From the NCBI GenBank assembly GCA_017745595.1, contig WMBV01000001.1, positions 124,001 through 188,000 of the forward strand: a stretch of DNA of 64,000 nucleotides, given 5' to 3'. The translations under genes were made by a program, and so were the position numbers. Shown here in pieces: positions 1 to 7,724 of the stretch (position 1 is its first letter; each line of letters starts with the position of its first letter). Under the pieces are notes generated by a model that was given only the letters and a program-made list of their open reading frames with translations, was not told the DNA's origin and ran no database searches. This DNA is from Bordetella petrii. Lineage in GTDB: Bacteria; Pseudomonadota; Gammaproteobacteria; Burkholderiales; Burkholderiaceae_B.

Positions 1-147
1 ATAGAGCGCTCCGCGCGTCAGTCCGGCTTGGGCCGTCAGCTCATCCATTGAACTGTCCGCATATCCCACGGTTGCGAACGCAGCGCGGGCGGCACTGATG
101 AGCTTGGCCCGCGTTTCCTCAATCATCTCTGCACGCTTTTGTGCCAT
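1..147 (-). CDS. TetR-family repressor, N-terminal part only (cut by window edge)
   Basis: Only the first 49 codons are present; the gene runs off the left edge. Read on the minus strand they give an N-terminal helix followed by a TetR-type helix-turn-helix, with AARAAFATVGYADSSMDEL and then AGLTRGALY. The ATG at 147 has a good GGAGGAC ribosome site 7 bases upstream. The gene is divergent from an RND efflux operon, and the shared gap holds two palindromes, so it is very probably the local repressor of the pump and of itself. The ligand-binding half is not visible, so the effector cannot be guessed. Confidence 0.85.
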   Translation of the reverse strand, partial: MAQKRAEMIEETRAKLISAARAAFATVGYADSSMDELTAQAGLTRGALY

Positions 148-191
148 TAGGTCGTCCTCCGATTTTTCACATAAGAAGTGTATGTAAATGA

Positions 192-220
192 TTGACATAC
201 GTTGCGTATGAGTGGATGAT
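192..220 (+). promoter_or_regulatory. Candidate promoter of the efflux operon
   Basis: A perfect TTGACA at 192-197 is followed after 17 bases by GATGAT at 215-220, which matches 4 of 6 -10 bases. It points at the efflux operon. The first palindromic operator lies inside the spacer, so a bound repressor would block RNA polymerase directly. The start of transcription is inferred. Confidence 0.5.
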
Positions 221-241
221 AAATGGCATACGTCACGTATG
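196..241. promoter_or_regulatory. Twin palindromic operators between tetR and the RND operon
   Basis: Two perfect inverted repeats share the same half-site. CATACG-TTG-CGTATG lies at 196-210 and CATACGT-C-ACGTATG at 227-241. Their centres are 31 bp apart, about three helical turns, so two repressor dimers would sit on the same face of the DNA. TetR repressors usually bind such sites next to their own gene. That the TetR product encoded at 1-147 binds here is inferred. Confidence 0.7.
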
Positions 242-288
242 TCAAATTTTATCAACCGGGTTTCGCCATCCCTTCGAGACTGAAAACA

Positions 289-1491
289 ATGAGCACATTG
301 CCTTACCTTGCGGTCCTGCCTTCCTGGCGCCGCGCCTTGCCGTTAGCTGCGGCGAGCTTGCTGGCGCTGTCCCTAGCTGGCTGCAATAGCGACGCCGCCG
401 ACGCGGTCGCCGCCCCTCCACCCACGGTCAGCGTGGCACCTGTGTCGGTGCGCAAGATCGTCCTATGGGATGAGTTCAATGGCCGCGTCGAGGCGGTGGA
501 AAGCGTTGCGCTGCGGCCACGTGTGAGTGGCTACATCGACAGGGTCAATTACGAAGAGGGCCAGATCGTCAAACGTGGCGACGTGCTGTTCGAGATTGAC
601 GCTCGCAGTTACCGTGCTGCTCTGGCTCGCGCGGAAGCAGACTTGGCCCGCGCCCGCACGCAGGCCGCACTGGCACGTAGCGAAGCGGCCCGTGCTCAAA
701 AGCTGGCTTCGTTGCAAGCAGCCTCCACCGAGGAGTTGGAGCAGCGCCACGCCGCCGCCGATCAGGCCCAAGCCAACGTGCAGTTCGCCCAAGCCGCAGT
801 CGAGACCGCCAAGTTGGATCTGTCGTTCACCCAGGTACGTTCGCCCATCACAGGCCGCGCCGGACGTGCACTGGTCACGGCAGGCAACTTGGTGAGTGCT
901 GACGGCCAGGCCAGCATCCTGACCACCGTAGTCTCGCTGAACCCGGTGCACGTGCATTTTGATAGCGACGAGCGTACCTATCTGCGCTACGCCCACATGG
1001 CTCGCAACGGAGAGCGCCCCGACCAGCGCAGCGAAAGTATCCCGGTGCAGGTGGGCCTGGTCGGCGAGAACGGCTATCCACACGCCGGAAACGTGGACTT
1101 CGTGGACAACCGTGTCGATGCGGCCACCGGCACCATCCGCGCACGCGCCACCCTGGTCAATCCCGACGGCCTGCTTACGCCGGGCCTCTATGCCCGAGTG
1201 CGCCTGCCGGGTAGCGGCAGTTTCGAGGCCATGCTGATCGACGACAAGGCCATCCTGACCGACCAGAGCCGCAAGTACGTGTATGTGATCGATGAGAACA
1301 ACACCGCCCAGCGCCGCGACATCACGCTGGGACGCAAGGCCGAAGGCCTGCGCATCGTCGAGGAAGGTCTAAATCCCGGCGACCGCGTGATCGTCAACGG
1401 CATCCAGAAGGTTTCTGTCGGCATGCCAGTGACGGCCCAGGACATTGAAATGGCGCCTGCAGGCCGACAAATCGCCCAGGCGAGCGAATGA
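289..1491 (+). CDS. RND efflux periplasmic adaptor (membrane-fusion) lipoprotein, MexE-like
   Basis: A 400-residue adaptor that would link the inner-membrane pump to the outer-membrane channel. The signal peptide ends in a lipobox with SLAGC and Cys32 as the lipidated residue. The biotinyl-lipoyl part (EAVESVALRPRVSGYI), a coiled hairpin rich in Ala, Arg and Glu at about residues 110-175, and the beta-barrel domain follow in the family order. The ATG at 289 is preferred over the in-frame ATG at 223, because 223 lies inside the operator region and would put over 20 residues before the signal peptide. It is the first gene of a three-gene efflux operon. Confidence 0.9.
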   Translation: MSTLPYLAVLPSWRRALPLAAASLLALSLAGCNSDAADAVAAPPPTVSVAPVSVRKIVLWDEFNGRVEAVESVALRPRVSGYIDRVNYEEGQIVKRGDVLFEIDARSYRAALARAEADLARARTQAALARSEAARAQKLASLQAASTEELEQRHAAADQAQANVQFAQAAVETAKLDLSFTQVRSPITGRAGRALVTAGNLVSADGQASILTTVVSLNPVHVHFDSDERTYLRYAHMARNGERPDQRSESIPVQVGLVGENGYPHAGNVDFVDNRVDAATGTIRARATLVNPDGLLTPGLYARVRLPGSGSFEAMLIDDKAILTDQSRKYVYVIDENNTAQRRDITLGRKAEGLRIVEEGLNPGDRVIVNGIQKVSVGMPVTAQDIEMAPAGRQIAQASE

Positions 1492-1510
1492 GCGCGGAGA
1501 GCCAGCCATC

Positions 1511-4500
1511 ATGAACTTTGCCCGCTTTTTCGTGGACAGGCCGATTTTTGCGGCCGTGCTGTCCATCATCATTTTCGTGGTTGGGTTGATCGCGATCCCG
1601 CTCTTGCCCGTCAGCGAGTACCCGGAAGTCGTGCCACCCAGCGTACAGGTTCGCGCCACGTATCCTGGCGCAAATCCGCGCGAAATCGCCGACACGGTAG
1701 CCGCACCACTGGAGGCATCCATCACCGGCGTGGAAAACATGCTCTACATGAAGTCCGTGGCCGGTAGTGATGGCGTGTTGGTGCTGACCGTCACCTTCCG
1801 TCCTGGCACCGATCCCGACGACGCCCAGGTCAAGGTACAGAACCGTGTCGCCCAGGCAGAGCCGCGTCTTCCCGAAGCGGTGCGCCAGCAAGGTGTGGTG
1901 ACCGTCAAACAGTCCCACAACGAAACGCTGGTCGTGCAGTTGCGCTCGCCGGGCGATCGCTATGACGCGCTGTACCTGCGCAACTATGCCGTGCTCCATG
2001 TACGCGACGAGTTGGCACGCATCCAGGGGGTGGGCGATGCCAAGATCTACGGCTCTGGCGACTACGCCATGCGCTTATGGCTGGACCCCGACAAAATTGC
2101 GGCGCTGGGTATGACCGCCGGCGATGTGGTCGAAGCCGTGCGCGAACAGAACGTCCAGGTCTCGGCCGGTCAACTAGGTGCGCCGCCCAACCCCTCGGGA
2201 AGCGACTTCCTCCTGTCCATCAATGCGCAGGGCCGGCTGGTGACGGAAGAAGAGTTCGGCGACGTCATCGTCAAGACCGGATCGCAGGGTCAGGTCACCC
2301 GGCTGCGAGATGTGGCGCGCGTGGAAATGGACGCATCCAGCTACTCGCTGATGTCGTTGCTCAACAACAAGCCTGCTGTCGCGATCTCTGTCCTTGAAGC
2401 CCCGGGCGCCAATGCCATCGAAATCTCGGATCAAGTCCGCGCGAAGATGGACGAGTTGGCCAAGCGCTTTCCCGAGGGAGTGGAATGGTCGGTGGAGTAT
2501 GACTCAACTGTCTTCGTGCGTCAGTCGATCAAGGCGGTCGTCAACACTCTGCTGGAAGCCATCGGACTGGTGGTGCTGGTGGTGATCTTGTTCCTTCAGA
2601 CTTGGCGTGCCTCCATCATCCCACTGCTAGCCGTGCCGGTGTCGGTGGTAGGCACCTTCGCCGTGCTGCTGATGCTGGGCTTTTCCATCAATACGCTCAC
2701 GCTTTTTGGACTCGTGCTTGCCATCGGGATCGTGGTGGACGACGCGATCGTGGTGGTGGAAAACGTCGAGCGCAACATCGCCGAAGGGCTGGCGCCGCTG
2801 GCTGCGGCCCATCAGGCCATGCGCGAAGTCAGTGGCCCCATCGTCGCCATCTCGCTGGTGCTGTGCTCGGTATTCGTGCCTATGGCATTCCTGTCCGGCG
2901 TGACAGGGCAGTTCTACAAACAGTTCGCCGTCACCATTGCGATCTCCACGGTAATTTCGGCCATCAACTCGCTGACGCTGTCGCCTGCGCTGGCCGCGCG
3001 CCTGCTTCGCCCGCATGGTGCCGCGCCAGACCTGCCCACGCGGGTGCTGGATCGCAGTCTGGGCTGGATATTCCGGCCGTTCAACCGTTTCTTCCTGCGC
3101 AGCGCGGATGGCTATGGAAACAGCGTGTCGCGCATCCTCGGGCGGCGTGGTGCGGTGTTTCTCGTCTACATCGCGCTACTGGTGGCGACGGGAGCTGTGT
3201 TCAAGGCCGTCCCTGGCGGATTCATCCCCATGCAGGACAAGCTGTATCTCATCGGTGTCATCCAGCTACCCGAGGGTGCATCCCTGGAGCGCACGGAAGC
3301 GCTGGTCCGCCGTGTGAGCGACATCGCGCTCAAGACCGATGGCGTCTACAACGCCGTGCAGTTCCCGGGCATGAACGGCTTGCAGTCGACCAACACGTCC
3401 AATAGCGGCCTAGTGTATTTCGTACTCAAGCCCATCAATGAGCGCAAGCACACTGCAACCGAGATTGCGGAACAGTTGAACGAGCGCTTCGCTCAGGAGC
3501 AGGACGGTCTGGCCTTTGCCATCATGCCGCCCCCTGTCATGGGGCTGGGCGCGGGTTCCGGGTTCTCTCTTTACGTGCAGGATCGCAACCGTGAGGGCTA
3601 TGCCGCATTGCAGACGGCGACCACCGAGCTGGCGACGGCCATCTCGCAAGAACCGGGATTCCAATATCCGATCAGTTCCTATCAGGCCAATGTGCCGCAG
3701 CTTGACGCCGTAGTGGACCGCACCAAGGCGAAGGCACAGGGCGTGGCCGTGACCGATCTTTTCGATACGCTGCAAGTGTACCTGGGTTCGGCGTATGTCA
3801 ACGACTTCACGCGCTTTGGCCGCACCTTCCGGGTGATGGCTCAGGCGGACGCACCGTTCCGCAGTTCTGTCGAGGACGTGGTCAAACTGCGCACCCGCAA
3901 CGCCAATGGCGACATGGTGCCCATCGGCAGCATGGTGGACGTGCGCAAGACATTCGGCCCCGATCCCGTCATCCGCTTCAACGGCTATCCATCTGCCGAC
4001 CTGATTGGTGAGTCAGATCCGCGTCTGGTGTCGTCATCGCAGGCATTGCAGCAAGTGCAATCCATTGCAGACAAGGTGCTGCCGCCAGGCATGCAACTGG
4101 AGTGGACCGACCTCAGCTACCAGCAGGTCACGCAAAGCAATACCGCGCTGGTGGTGTTCCCGCTGGCGGTACTGTTGGTCTTCCTGGTGCTGGCGGCACT
4201 GTACGAAAGCTGGACGTTGCCGCTGGCCGTCATCCTGATCGTGCCCATGAGCCTGTTGTCGGCCATGACGGGCGTGTGGCTCGCGGGTGGTGACAGCAAC
4301 ATTTTCGTGCAGATTGGCTTGATAGTGCTGATTGGTCTGGCCTCCAAGAATGCCATTCTGATCGTGGAGTTCGCCCGTGAACTTGAGCGCAAGGGGCACA
4401 GCATCCTCGATGCCGCGCTGGAGGCATCACGCCTTCGTCTGCGCCCGATCATCATGACTTCCATCGCCTTCATCGCTGGCGTGGTGCCGCTGATGGTCGG

Positions 4501-4678
4501 TTCCGGCGCAGGCGCGGAGATTCGCCAGGTTATGGGAGTGACTGTGTTCGCCGGCATGCTCGGCGTGACCTTGTTCGGTTTATTCCTGACTCCTGTTTTC
4601 TACGTCGCGTTACGCAGGCTCGCGACGCGCAAGCCACGTCGCCAGGCAAATGTCGCCATGGAGGCCACCCATGTCTGA
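1511..4678 (+). CDS. RND multidrug efflux transporter, inner membrane, MexF-like (HAE1)
   Basis: A 1055-residue proton-driven pump of the HAE1 class, the usual full length. It starts MNFARFFVDRPIFAAVLS, the standard first membrane helix. The proton-relay pair Asp410-Asp411 sits in the fourth-helix stretch GIVVDDAIVVVENVERN. Two large periplasmic loops and a second block of helices follow, with no frameshift. The start at 1511 has GGAGAG at 1495-1500. Overall likeness is to MexF/BpeF pumps, which export chloramphenicol, trimethoprim and fluoroquinolones in relatives. The substrate here is inferred from family only. Confidence 0.95.
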   Translation: MNFARFFVDRPIFAAVLSIIIFVVGLIAIPLLPVSEYPEVVPPSVQVRATYPGANPREIADTVAAPLEASITGVENMLYMKSVAGSDGVLVLTVTFRPGTDPDDAQVKVQNRVAQAEPRLPEAVRQQGVVTVKQSHNETLVVQLRSPGDRYDALYLRNYAVLHVRDELARIQGVGDAKIYGSGDYAMRLWLDPDKIAALGMTAGDVVEAVREQNVQVSAGQLGAPPNPSGSDFLLSINAQGRLVTEEEFGDVIVKTGSQGQVTRLRDVARVEMDASSYSLMSLLNNKPAVAISVLEAPGANAIEISDQVRAKMDELAKRFPEGVEWSVEYDSTVFVRQSIKAVVNTLLEAIGLVVLVVILFLQTWRASIIPLLAVPVSVVGTFAVLLMLGFSINTLTLFGLVLAIGIVVDDAIVVVENVERNIAEGLAPLAAAHQAMREVSGPIVAISLVLCSVFVPMAFLSGVTGQFYKQFAVTIAISTVISAINSLTLSPALAARLLRPHGAAPDLPTRVLDRSLGWIFRPFNRFFLRSADGYGNSVSRILGRRGAVFLVYIALLVATGAVFKAVPGGFIPMQDKLYLIGVIQLPEGASLERTEALVRRVSDIALKTDGVYNAVQFPGMNGLQSTNTSNSGLVYFVLKPINERKHTATEIAEQLNERFAQEQDGLAFAIMPPPVMGLGAGSGFSLYVQDRNREGYAALQTATTELATAISQEPGFQYPISSYQANVPQLDAVVDRTKAKAQGVAVTDLFDTLQVYLGSAYVNDFTRFGRTFRVMAQADAPFRSSVEDVVKLRTRNANGDMVPIGSMVDVRKTFGPDPVIRFNGYPSADLIGESDPRLVSSSQALQQVQSIADKVLPPGMQLEWTDLSYQQVTQSNTALVVFPLAVLLVFLVLAALYESWTLPLAVILIVPMSLLSAMTGVWLAGGDSNIFVQIGLIVLIGLASKNAILIVEFARELERKGHSILDAALEASRLRLRPIIMTSIAFIAGVVPLMVGSGAGAEIRQVMGVTVFAGMLGVTLFGLFLTPVFYVALRRLATRKPRRQANVAMEATHV

Positions 4679-6272
4679 CTCCACAAGGACTGATTCCGTC
4701 ATGCTTCAAACGCCATCCCGCATCCGACCATGCCTACGTCGGATGCCACATCTGGTACTGCTCCCTTTGGTGGCGTTGACGCTGGCAGCTTGCGCAGTAG
4801 GGCCGAATTACAAGGCACCTGCCGCGCCCCAGGCAGTGACGTATGCCCGCCAAGACCCCGTTGCCGTGTCCCAGCTTGTACCGGAGGCCGATGCGCAATT
4901 CTGGCGGGAACTGGATGACCCGGTGCTGCACTCTTTGGTGGAGAATGCTCTTCACGCCAATCACGACATCCGCATAGCACTGTCGCGCTACGAGCAAGCC
5001 AGCGCACTGTCGCGCGAACGTCGCCAAGACTACTATCCGACGCTGGGCGCGTCCGGTGAAATCAGTACCCAGCGCGCCAGTGCTGCACAAGCACCGGATG
5101 CGTCCCGCTCCGACCGGGATAACGATCTGCATTCGGCTGGCCTATCCGTGATCTGGGAATTGGACTTCTTTGGCCGAGTGCGGCGCAGCGTGGAATCGCA
5201 GCGCGCCGAGACCGAGGCCAGCGCAGCCGACCTGGCGGGCGTACAAGTGGCTATGGTGGCCGAGTTGACCGACGCCTATTTCCGCTTGCGCGGCTTGCAA
5301 GTGCAATTACAGGTCGCGCGGGACAACGAAATCAACCAAGCCGATACGCTGCGGCTGATCGAGGTCTTGTTCGAGAACGGCCGGGGCACGTCGTTCGATG
5401 CCGACCGCGCCCGCACGCAATTGGCGCTGACACGCTCGCGCATTCCGCCGCTTGAAGCTGAGGCTGCTGTGGCCGCCCACCGCATTGCCGTGCTCACTGG
5501 CCGCACGCCTGCGGCGATGGCCGAAGTGCTGGATCACCCCGCAGCCTTGCCTGAGCTGCCCGCCCAGATCAACGCCGGTGCACCGGGCGATCTACTGCGT
5601 CGCCGTCCCGATGTGGCTGCGGCAGAACGTAGGCTGGCTGCGGCCACTGCGCGTATCGGCGTAGCCATGGCAGACCTGTTCCCTCGCTTTACGTTGGGAG
5701 GGCTGATCGGCACGCAGGCGTTGGGCTTTGGTTCGTTGTTCGAGCGTGATAGTGAAACGCGAATGATCTCGCTCGGTGTGGGTGGTTCCTTCCTAGACGT
5801 GGGCCGGGTGCGGTCGCGCATCGCGGCGGCCAATTCAGCCACTGCCGAAAACTTGGCGGTATACGAGCGCACGGTGCTGCGCGCCATGGAAGAAACCGAG
5901 AACGCGCTGGTACGCCTATCGCGCGCGCAGACCGAGTACGCCATGCTGGTACAGGCGACCGAGGCCAGCCGCCGGGCAGCCAAGACGGCTCGCCTGCAAT
6001 TTGAGGGCGGCGCCATCCATGTTTTGGATGTGCTGGAGGCCGAACGTTCACGCTTGGAGTCCGAAGACTTGCTGGCACAAAGCGCCACCCGCAGGGCGAC
6101 GGCGTTGGTGGCGGTCTACAAGACGCTGGCCGGCGGCTGGTCACACGCCTTGCCCGGACCGCAGGGCGAGGCAGTCGCGCAGCGCCACAAAAGCGGCGAC
6201 AGGCCTGAACTGGATGAACTCGGTGAGATGAGCGGCTACAACGCTGCGACTCTCAAACGGCCTTTGTACTGA
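4671..6272 (+). CDS. RND efflux outer-membrane channel lipoprotein, OprN/NodT-type
   Basis: The TolC-like exit duct of the pump. From the ATG at 4671 the protein has 533 residues, with a lipobox (TLAAC, Cys41) followed by VGPNYKAP, the family N-terminus. The duplicated OEP helical domains follow. The ATG at 4671 overlaps the end of the pump gene by 8 bp and has GGAGG six bases upstream, so it is preferred. Downstream in-frame ATGs at 4701 and 4743 are possible and would give a tighter signal peptide. The C-terminal tail after the last OEP repeat is somewhat longer than usual. Confidence 0.9.
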   Translation: MSDSTRTDSVMLQTPSRIRPCLRRMPHLVLLPLVALTLAACAVGPNYKAPAAPQAVTYARQDPVAVSQLVPEADAQFWRELDDPVLHSLVENALHANHDIRIALSRYEQASALSRERRQDYYPTLGASGEISTQRASAAQAPDASRSDRDNDLHSAGLSVIWELDFFGRVRRSVESQRAETEASAADLAGVQVAMVAELTDAYFRLRGLQVQLQVARDNEINQADTLRLIEVLFENGRGTSFDADRARTQLALTRSRIPPLEAEAAVAAHRIAVLTGRTPAAMAEVLDHPAALPELPAQINAGAPGDLLRRRPDVAAAERRLAAATARIGVAMADLFPRFTLGGLIGTQALGFGSLFERDSETRMISLGVGGSFLDVGRVRSRIAAANSATAENLAVYERTVLRAMEETENALVRLSRAQTEYAMLVQATEASRRAAKTARLQFEGGAIHVLDVLEAERSRLESEDLLAQSATRRATALVAVYKTLAGGWSHALPGPQGEAVAQRHKSGDRPELDELGEMSGYNAATLKRPLY

Positions 6273-6286
6273 CAACAGGAGGCGAA

Positions 6287-7231
6287 ATGGAGATTCGACA
6301 CTTACGCTGCTTTCTCGCTGTCGCCGAAGAACTACATTTCGCCCGCGCGGCGGAGAGGCTGCACATCGAGCAGTCACCGCTGTCGCGCACTATCAAGGAG
6401 CTGGAGGAGAGCCTGGGCGAACAGTTGTTCATTCGTACCAGCCGCAGCACGCGGCTGACACGGGCGGGCAAGCTGTTTCTGGAGCATGTGCCGCGCATCT
6501 TCACCGCCTTGCAGCAGGCGCGCGATAGCGTGAATGCAGCCACCAACGGCTTCCACGGTCAGTTGCGTATCGCACTGTCCGACGGCATCACGCCCTCGCG
6601 CCTGCCGTCCTTGCTGGCGCTGTGTCGGCAGGAAGAACCCGAAGTCGAGATTCGCCTGTTCGAGGTACCCTTGTCGCAGCAGATCAAGGGACTGCATGAC
6701 GACCTTTACGACGTGGGCTTTGCCCAGTCCGATGAAGTTGGAGAAGGCATCACTGCCGAAGCCGTTTGGAGCGATGCGCTGATGGTGGCGGTTCCTGCAC
6801 GTCATCCGCTTTTGAAGCACAAGCGCATCCCGCTGGAAGAAGTGCTGCGCTATCCGCTGGTGTTGTGCGATCCGCACGTATGCGAAGGCCATGCTCGCCA
6901 AGTCGAGCGCGTACTGCGCCGGATAGATATGGAGCCGCTGATTGCCGAACGTGTGGCTTCGTGCGATTTGATGATGGCGTTAGTGTCGGCGGGCTTTGCG
7001 CTGGGCCTAGCCGGAGCGCCGCATATCGCAGGCAGCCGTGAGCCTGGGATTGTGGCTCGGCCGCTGGCGGGTCGCTCACCCATGCTGACCACTTATGTGC
7101 TGCACCGGGAAGGTGGATCCTCGGACGTGCTGTCACGCTTTATCGAGCGTGTGCAGGCCATCGAATCGCCGGACGGCATCAGAGCCACGCCCCCCCTTGA
7201 ACCCGATTCCCAAGAGGAAGTCGAGTCATGA
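6287..7231 (+). CDS. LysR-family transcriptional regulator
   Basis: 314 residues. An N-terminal winged helix-turn-helix (FLAVAEELHFARAAERL, then QSPLSRTIKELEESLGEQLF) leads to a periplasmic-binding-protein-like effector domain. AGGAGG lies four bases before the ATG. It follows the efflux operon by 14 bp and overlaps the next small lipoprotein gene by 4 bp. It may serve the pump as a MexT-like activator. It may instead be the LysR regulator (traR) that I recall near the transfer genes of Tn4371-type elements. Its coupling to the exclusion-type gene favours the second reading. Confidence 0.9.
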   Translation: MEIRHLRCFLAVAEELHFARAAERLHIEQSPLSRTIKELEESLGEQLFIRTSRSTRLTRAGKLFLEHVPRIFTALQQARDSVNAATNGFHGQLRIALSDGITPSRLPSLLALCRQEEPEVEIRLFEVPLSQQIKGLHDDLYDVGFAQSDEVGEGITAEAVWSDALMVAVPARHPLLKHKRIPLEEVLRYPLVLCDPHVCEGHARQVERVLRRIDMEPLIAERVASCDLMMALVSAGFALGLAGAPHIAGSREPGIVARPLAGRSPMLTTYVLHREGGSSDVLSRFIERVQAIESPDGIRATPPLEPDSQEEVES

Positions 7232-7488
7232 CCATGAAGCAGATCGCCCCATTCCTGTTGGTCGCCGCGCTGTCCGCTTGCGGCCAGTCCGAAACACCGA
7301 AACAGGCAACCAATGTACCGACCGTGGAAGAGCTGGTCGCAGATCCTGCGCGCCTGAGGGAGCTGCGCCGCCAGTGCAAGACCGAACGCCCGACGATGGG
7401 AGACGTGCTGTGCAACCGGGTGGCCGAGGCGACGAACAAGCGCTTCTTTGGCTATGGAAACACGCCCTACACGCCGCCGAAGTTCTGA
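7228..7488 (+). CDS. EexN/TrbK-like small lipoprotein (entry exclusion type)
   Basis: 86 residues. A short signal peptide ends in LSAC, giving an acylated Cys. The mature part carries LVADPARLRELRRQC, two more Cys/Arg positions and a TPYTPPKF tail. A closely similar LVADPxRLxxLRxQC block occurs in the gene at 15136, and TPYTPQR ends trbJ. Lipoproteins of this kind in conjugative modules block repeated entry of the same element; that role is taken from the family. The ATG overlaps the LysR stop (ATGA). A second ATG two codons on is an alternative start. Confidence 0.7.
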   Translation: MTMKQIAPFLLVAALSACGQSETPKQATNVPTVEELVADPARLRELRRQCKTERPTMGDVLCNRVAEATNKRFFGYGNTPYTPPKF

Positions 7489-7531
7489 TTGTTGGCTTTC
7501 TGCCGCGAATCTTGATTTTTCTTTCTCGACA

Positions 7532-7563
7532 CGCCGCCGCGCGCTCACGCCTGCGGCGTTTTT
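7532..7563 (+). terminator. Hairpin with T-run after the exclusion-type gene
   Basis: CGCCGC at 7532-7537 can pair with GCGGCG at 7553-7558, and five Ts follow. It would end the efflux/LysR/lipoprotein transcript before traG. Confidence 0.55.
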
Positions 7564-7660
7564 ACTGGTTTCGCCTCTGCATGACACCATGCTTTTTGCA
7601 TCACCTTGCTGCCGATAACGGTCTTTGACCGGCACTGAACCGGCACCGATCCTGACGCCT

Positions 7661-7685
7661 GCGGCACGCCTTTGTGCCGCGTTTT
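7661..7685 (+). terminator. Second hairpin with T-run just before traG
   Basis: GCGGCAC (7661-7667) and GTGCCGC (7674-7680) form a perfect 7-bp stem with a six-base loop, followed by GTTTTCC. It ends about 40 bases before the traG start, which leaves little space for a promoter after it. It could be a second terminator or an attenuator that controls entry into the transfer operon. Confidence 0.45.
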
Positions 7686-7724
7686 CCACGGGGAATCAGC
7701 GCAGGAGAAATCGGAGGCCAGGGT

